64,000 nt of DNA from Flavobacterium aerium (GTDB lineage Bacteria > Bacteroidota > Bacteroidia > Flavobacteriales > Flavobacteriaceae): positions 248,001 to 312,000 of the forward strand of contig NZ_JARQWR010000002.1 in assembly GCF_030766725.1 (NCBI RefSeq). The letters run 5' to 3'. Below are positions 60,196 to 64,000 of the stretch, one piece after another. Position 1 is the first letter of the stretch, and each line of letters starts with the position of its first letter. The notes under the pieces are model-generated. The model did no database searches. It was not told the DNA's origin and saw nothing but the letters and a program-made list of their open reading frames with translations. Both the position numbers and the translations under genes were made by a program.

Positions 60196-62301
60196 ATGCA
60201 GTCTAATCTTCTTCAAACCCCTATTGAATACTTAAAAGGTGTTGGCCCAAACCGAGGGGAGCTTTTACGCAAGGAATTAGGCATTCATAAATACCAGGAT
60301 TTAATCAATCTCTACCCCAACCGTTATATTGATAGAACACGATATTACACTATTAATGAGCTACACAGTACAACAGCTGAAGTTCAGATTGTAGGTAAGA
60401 TAATCAATATAAAAACTGTAGAGCAAAAACGTGGTAAGCGCTTAGTTGCAACATTTGTTGATGCTACAGGAGAAATGGAATTGGTTTGGTTTCAAGGGCA
60501 TAAATGGATTCGAGAAAGTTTAAAATTAAATACTACGTATGTCATTTTTGGAAAATGTACAGCTTATGGTTCGACATTCAATATGGCACACCCAGAAATG
60601 GAATTATTAGAGGAACATCAGCAAAATTTACGTTCTGCGATGCAACCCGTTTATCCTTCTACTGAAAAATTAACGCAACGCGGAATTACTAATCGAGTAA
60701 TCAATAAGTTGATGCAGCAGTTGTTTGTAGAAACACAAGCACTCTTTACCGAAACTTTGCCCGGTTATCTAATGGAAGAATTGAAGTTGATTCCGAAGAA
60801 TATAGCTCTTTTTAATATTCATTTCCCCAAAAGCACTGATTTATTATCACGTGCCCAATTCCGATTAAAGTTTGAAGAATTATTCTTTATCCAAATACAA
60901 TTAATTACGAAAAATCTAATCCGTAAGCATAAAATCAAAGGACATCCGTTTGAAAAAGTAGGTGATTATTTTACTAATTTTTACAATAATCATCTTCCAT
61001 TTGAATTGACTAATGCGCAAAAAAGAGTAATCAAAGAGATTCGAAATGACATGGGTAGTAATGCTCAAATGAATCGATTGTTGCAAGGAGATGTTGGTTC
61101 AGGAAAAACCATAGTCGCTTTTATAAGTATGCTATTAGCGTTGGATAATGGTTTCCAAGCTTGTTTAATGGCACCAACAGAAATCTTGGCAAATCAGCAT
61201 TTTTTAGGATTATCAGAATTAGCTAAAGAGATGAATGTCAATATAAAGATACTCACTGGTTCAACTAAAACTTCAGATCGTAGAATTATTCATGAAGAGC
61301 TTGAAAACGGTAGTTTAGATATCTTAATTGGTACCCATGCCTTACTGGAAGATAAAGTGAAATTTCATAATTTAGGTTTATCTGTAATTGATGAGCAACA
61401 CCGTTTTGGTGTAGAACAACGTTCTAAATTATGGAAAAAGAATACAATTCCACCACACGTTTTAGTGATGACCGCTACACCTATTCCTCGTACATTGGCG
61501 ATGAGTTTATATGGTGATTTGGATATTTCTGTGATTGATGAATTGCCACCGGGAAGAAAACCAATTCAAACGGTACATCGTTATGATAGTAATCGTTTAA
61601 GAGTATGGAAATTTATCCGTGATGAAATTGCTTTAGGACGTCAAATTTATATCGTATATCCGTTAATTCAGGAATCTGAAAAAATGGATTATAAAGATTT
61701 AATGGATGGTTACGAAAGTATTTCCCGTGACTTCCTATTACCCGATTATAGTATTAGTATTGTACATGGTAAAATGAAACCTTCAGAGAAAGAATCTGAA
61801 ATGCAACGTTTTGCACAAGGAAAAACGAATATTATGGTGGCTACCACAGTTATTGAAGTTGGTGTAAATGTACCCAATGCCAGTGTAATGATTATTGAGA
61901 GTGCGGAGCGTTTTGGATTATCTCAATTACATCAATTGCGCGGACGTGTAGGCCGTGGTGCGGAACAGAGTTACTGTATTCTTATGACCAGTCATAAATT
62001 GAGTAGTGATAGTAAAACTCGTTTGGAAACTATGACTCGTACGAATGATGGTTTTGAAATTGCAGAAGTAGATTTAAAACTGCGCGGTCCAGGAGATTTA
62101 ATGGGGACTCAACAAAGTGGTGTATTAAACCTTCAAATTGCCGATATTGTCCGTGATCGTGATATATTGCAATTAGCACGACATCATGCTGTAAAAATAC
62201 TTAAAGAGGATGCTCCATTGGCAAAACCAGAGCATACCTCTTTAAGACAGACTTTTATGTTATTATCACAGAAAAAGAATATCTGGAATTATATTAGTTA
62301 A
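60196..62301 (+). CDS. recG: ATP-dependent DNA helicase RecG
   Basis: A 701-residue branch-migration helicase that reverses stalled forks and processes Holliday junctions. The N-terminal wedge/OB domain (about residues 1-270) is followed by the SF2 motor: LTNAQKRVIKEI, Walker A LLQGDVGSGKTIVA, MAPTEILANQH, the Walker B VIDEQHRFGVEQR, TATPIPRTLAMS, TTVIEVGVNVPNAS and QLRGRVGRGAEQSY. It ends NIWNYIS. The last 21 bases of the gene recur 476 bases further on. Full length. Confidence 0.95.
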   Translation: MQSNLLQTPIEYLKGVGPNRGELLRKELGIHKYQDLINLYPNRYIDRTRYYTINELHSTTAEVQIVGKIINIKTVEQKRGKRLVATFVDATGEMELVWFQGHKWIRESLKLNTTYVIFGKCTAYGSTFNMAHPEMELLEEHQQNLRSAMQPVYPSTEKLTQRGITNRVINKLMQQLFVETQALFTETLPGYLMEELKLIPKNIALFNIHFPKSTDLLSRAQFRLKFEELFFIQIQLITKNLIRKHKIKGHPFEKVGDYFTNFYNNHLPFELTNAQKRVIKEIRNDMGSNAQMNRLLQGDVGSGKTIVAFISMLLALDNGFQACLMAPTEILANQHFLGLSELAKEMNVNIKILTGSTKTSDRRIIHEELENGSLDILIGTHALLEDKVKFHNLGLSVIDEQHRFGVEQRSKLWKKNTIPPHVLVMTATPIPRTLAMSLYGDLDISVIDELPPGRKPIQTVHRYDSNRLRVWKFIRDEIALGRQIYIVYPLIQESEKMDYKDLMDGYESISRDFLLPDYSISIVHGKMKPSEKESEMQRFAQGKTNIMVATTVIEVGVNVPNASVMIIESAERFGLSQLHQLRGRVGRGAEQSYCILMTSHKLSSDSKTRLETMTRTNDGFEIAEVDLKLRGPGDLMGTQQSGVLNLQIADIVRDRDILQLARHHAVKILKEDAPLAKPEHTSLRQTFMLLSQKKNIWNYIS
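62279..62299. repeat. Direct repeat, copy 1 (recG 3' end)
   Basis: A 21-base sequence ending GGAATTATATTAGTT that recurs at 62755-62775 with one mismatch (20 of 21 identical). It codes the last residues of RecG. Confidence 0.8.
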
Positions 62302-62694
62302 TTATTTTGCTTGTAAATGATATTGCTGTAGCGTAGTTACATCTCCACTGTAATAATAAAATTCTATTTGAGTTCTATCACATGGATTTCCAGAACTAGG
62401 AACCTTGTTTTTTATAACTTTTACAAGATTAGCACCATTGTCACGGGCTAATTTTCCTGCATGAATTAGATTAGAATCAAAATCACAATGATTAGGAGAA
62501 CCTAAATTCTCATACTTTGCATCCCCTATTTTCTCAACATTTGCTGGTAAAGCCTGCTGAACATCCAGAAAAGCAATTTTAATATCTGCAGGCAATGGTT
62601 TACCTCCATTTGACAAATCAAAAGTAACTTTAGAGCTGGTACAACTGGATAAGAATGCCACTATGGCTACGAGGGAGAATATTTTTTTCTTCAT
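62302..62694 (-). CDS. Lipoprotein with two conserved cysteines, RcsF-like, paralogue A
   Basis: A 130-residue lipoprotein with a lipobox (AFLSSC, C17). The mature part reads IAFLDVQQALPANVEKIGDA and ends with a DNGANLVKVIKNK block followed by CDRTQIEFYYYSGDVTTLQQ. Two cysteines (CDFDSN and PCDRTQ) frame the A-rich helix and the GANLVKV strand, as in RcsF-type sensors of envelope stress; the match is by pattern only. The protein is about half identical to the gene at 63262. ATG 62694 starts the signal peptide directly. The gene is bracketed by the 21-base repeat and stops one base before recG ends on the opposite strand. Confidence 0.65.
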   Translation of the reverse strand: MKKKIFSLVAIVAFLSSCTSSKVTFDLSNGGKPLPADIKIAFLDVQQALPANVEKIGDAKYENLGSPNHCDFDSNLIHAGKLARDNGANLVKVIKNKVPSSGNPCDRTQIEFYYYSGDVTTLQQYHLQAK

Positions 62695-62754
62695 AAATTT
62701 TAATGGATTGGTTATAGTATCCAAAAATATTACTTAATATAAAAATAACAATAG

Positions 62755-62775
62755 ATATTTGGAATTATATTAGTT
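62755..62775. repeat. Direct repeat, copy 2 (flanking the lipoprotein gene)
   Basis: Same 21-base sequence as at 62279-62299 with one C-to-T difference. It contains the stop codon of the PEGA gene. Confidence 0.8.
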
Positions 62776-63240
62776 TGCAGCTTTTTCCAATTGTCCCACT
62801 TTTTTCCAGTCAGCATCTATATTTAAAGCAACATTAATATAAATTTCATTATCATTCGTTTTTACTACTGCACCTTGTTTCATAGCAGCATTAATTTGTA
62901 CAGGCGTTAAATTATACATAGCCCCAGTAATAGGGTCAATAACTAAACCAATTATGCCTCCAGCCAGAATGTTTGCTAAATACCATCCGTTGAATTTTTG
63001 GGTTAAGTTCGTTTCATAGGTTTGATACCCTTCTAGTTTAATCATAACGTGATGTTCTTTTTTTCGAGCAAGCTTCAATTCCATTGGTGTTTTACCAACT
63101 TCGACTTCATCAATAAATATTGAAGCAGCAGAAGGTGTACTTGAAAATTTTACTTTTTGTTTTGAACCTGAAATGATTGTTGCACAGCTAGACAATAGCA
63201 ATGTTAAAATTAAAGAAGAAAGAATAATTGATTGTTTCAT
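62770..63240 (-). CDS. PEGA domain lipoprotein
   Basis: A 156-residue lipoprotein (lipobox LLLSSC, C19) with a PEGA-type beta-sandwich: FSSTPSAASIFIDEVEVGKTP, then KEHHVMIKLEGYQTYETNL, the repeat unit common in surface proteins. After it come a hydrophobic hairpin (LANILAGGIIGLVIDPITGAMY) that could be a membrane anchor and a C-terminal domain with KTNDNEIYINVALN. Such proteins are abundant in Bacteroidota with unknown role. It lies between two RcsF-like lipoprotein genes, all on the minus strand with gaps of 75 and 21 bases, so it is probably the middle gene of a transcription unit. Confidence 0.8.
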   Translation of the reverse strand: MKQSIILSSLILTLLLSSCATIISGSKQKVKFSSTPSAASIFIDEVEVGKTPMELKLARKKEHHVMIKLEGYQTYETNLTQKFNGWYLANILAGGIIGLVIDPITGAMYNLTPVQINAAMKQGAVVKTNDNEIYINVALNIDADWKKVGQLEKAAN

Positions 63241-63261
63241 TGTTTTAAGTATAATTGATAT

Positions 63262-63645
63262 TTAGTTAATTTGTAATTGGTACTGTTTAAGTTTGGTTAC
63301 ATCCCCTTCATAGTAATAAAATTCAACTTTTATTCTATAGCAACTACTCCATAGGTCTGGTGTCTTTTTTTCGATTACTTTAACGATATTGGCGCCATTT
63401 TGTCGAGCAAGTTTACGTGCACTCACTAAGTTTGTATATAAATCACAATTTGTTGAAAATCCTGTATCTTGATATCTAGCGTCTCCAATTTTTTTTACAT
63501 TTTCTGGAACTAAGTGTTGTATATCTAGAAAAGCAACTTTATCCTCAATTGTTAGTGACTTATTTTGACTAATTATATTCGAAGATATTTTTGAGCTACA
63601 ACTAGCTAAAAGAACAGATAATACTATAAATGTTATTCCTTTCAT
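63262..63645 (-). CDS. Lipoprotein with two conserved cysteines, RcsF-like, paralogue B
   Basis: A 127-residue lipoprotein (lipobox VLLASC, C16). Shared elements with paralogue A at 62302: VAFLDIQHLVPENVKKIGDA, the cysteine in TNCDLY, KLARQNGANIVKVIEKK, the second cysteine in SSCYR and VEFYYYEGDVTKLKQYQLQ. Conserved residues are the two cysteines, the GAN and the FYYY block, pointing to a folded disulfide-linked domain. The first gene of the three-gene minus-strand cluster; the family is not named with certainty. Confidence 0.65.
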   Translation of the reverse strand: MKGITFIVLSVLLASCSSKISSNIISQNKSLTIEDKVAFLDIQHLVPENVKKIGDARYQDTGFSTNCDLYTNLVSARKLARQNGANIVKVIEKKTPDLWSSCYRIKVEFYYYEGDVTKLKQYQLQIN

Positions 63646-63748
63646 AAGTTTTTAATTAAGAAGACAAAAGTATTCTTTTAAAATATATTTAACAATTATT
63701 TATTAGATAATATCTTACAATTAATTTAGTGAGAAAAGATTTTTAACA

Positions 63749-63785
63749 AAAAAAGAGACTCATGTGATTGAGTCCCTTTTTTATA
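63749..63785 (-). terminator. Intrinsic terminator of the acetyltransferase gene
   Basis: AAAAGAGACTCA and TGAGTCCCTTTT form a 12-bp stem with one mismatch and a 6-base loop, with T-runs on either strand. It lies between the GNAT gene stop (63816) and the lipoprotein cluster start (63645). Confidence 0.75.
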
Positions 63786-63815
63786 TAAATTTTAAAGTAA
63801 TATGAATATTGAAAT

Positions 63816-64000
63816 TTAGATTTCTTTTTCAAGAACAAAATCCTCCATTAAATAGCCATTTCCTATTTCAATATCTTCTTCAGCCACTTTTATGAACCCA
63901 ATTTTATCATAAAAATTAATTGCGCTATTAAAACGGTTTACATTTAAGGAGATGATATTGTTGTTATTCTGTTTAGCAATAGCTTCAATTTCAGAAAATA
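63816..64000 (-). CDS. GNAT family N-acetyltransferase, C-terminal part
   Basis: Only the last 61 residues are in the window; the gene continues past its right edge. It reads IISLNVNRFNSAINFYDKIG then FIKVAEEDIEIGNGYLMEDF and ends VLEKEI. The NVNRFNSAINFYDKIGF segment is GNAT motif B (acetyl-CoA-binding end of the fold, alpha4-beta6), typical of RimI-like or small-molecule acetyltransferases. Reading frame is open throughout. Substrate unknown. Confidence 0.85.
   Translation of the reverse strand, partial: FSEIEAIAKQNNNNIISLNVNRFNSAINFYDKIGFIKVAEEDIEIGNGYLMEDFVLEKEI

Overview
The window reads as a chromosomal segment of a low-GC member of the Bacteroidota, most likely family Flavobacteriaceae. 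Evidence: AT-rich sequence; many genes preceded by the Bacteroidota promoter -7 element TAnnTTTG (some with a TTG about 17-20 bases upstream) and almost none by a Shine-Dalgarno sequence; and family members typical of flavobacteria, such as short MenE, the DUF47/Pit pair, CarboxypepD_reg outer-membrane barrels, a TPR-hybrid kinase and a 59-residue two-helix membrane protein. Gene density is high, most genes are single or in two- to four-gene operons, and intrinsic terminators are easy to see. I see no tRNA, rRNA, CRISPR array, transposase or phage module.

Layout. 0-17.7 kb is mostly housekeeping: the end of gcvT, an S41 tail-specific protease, yebC, a cysteine/cystathionine synthase, oligopeptidase B, ybaB, threonine aldolase, prfB (needs a +1 frameshift), lpxD, a DUF1697 protein, OMPLA phospholipase, a DUF47-Pit phosphate uptake pair, an acyl-CoA carboxylase beta subunit and an M1 peptidase. 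17.7-30 kb holds a degraded small reading frame, CPBP protease-menE, an ArsC-like protein, an outer-membrane beta-barrel protein, an accessory islet (unknown lipoprotein between a complete and a truncated copy of a small membrane gene), fumC, a YiiX-like hydrolase, corA, hutI and a coiled-coil membrane protein. 30.3-39.2 kb is hutG followed by a two-component system and a heavy-metal-type RND efflux operon (TolC-like, lipoprotein adaptor, pump). Three 22-bp-phased direct repeats lie just before the efflux promoter and are a good candidate response-regulator operator. 39.3-54 kb carries an ankyrin protein, DEAD-box helicase, hybrid kinase, ettA, a small membrane protein, holA, an HsdR_N-like nuclease-fold protein, a GT2 glycosyltransferase, an OmpA lipoprotein, DinB-like protein, two immunity-like genes, YrdC and UvrD/PcrA. 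54-64 kb has TauE, a conserved anchored protein, patatin, a methyltransferase, a second M1 peptidase, recG, a three-gene lipoprotein cluster and the end of a GNAT acetyltransferase gene.

Most interesting for follow-up: the chimeric small-membrane-gene/lipoprotein islet at 23.3-24.25 kb; the 21-base repeat of the recG 3' end flanking a lipoprotein gene at 62.3-62.8 kb; the phased operator at 33.44-33.51 kb; a sharply bounded GC-rich, CTC/GTC-only codon patch inside the RND pump gene; an RF2 frameshift site that uses an SD-like element in a lineage that hardly uses SD; and a terminator whose 4-base loop carries the overlapping stop codons of two convergent genes. I did not find a convincing wholly new defence or biosynthetic system; the accessory islets are the best candidates for undescribed biology.
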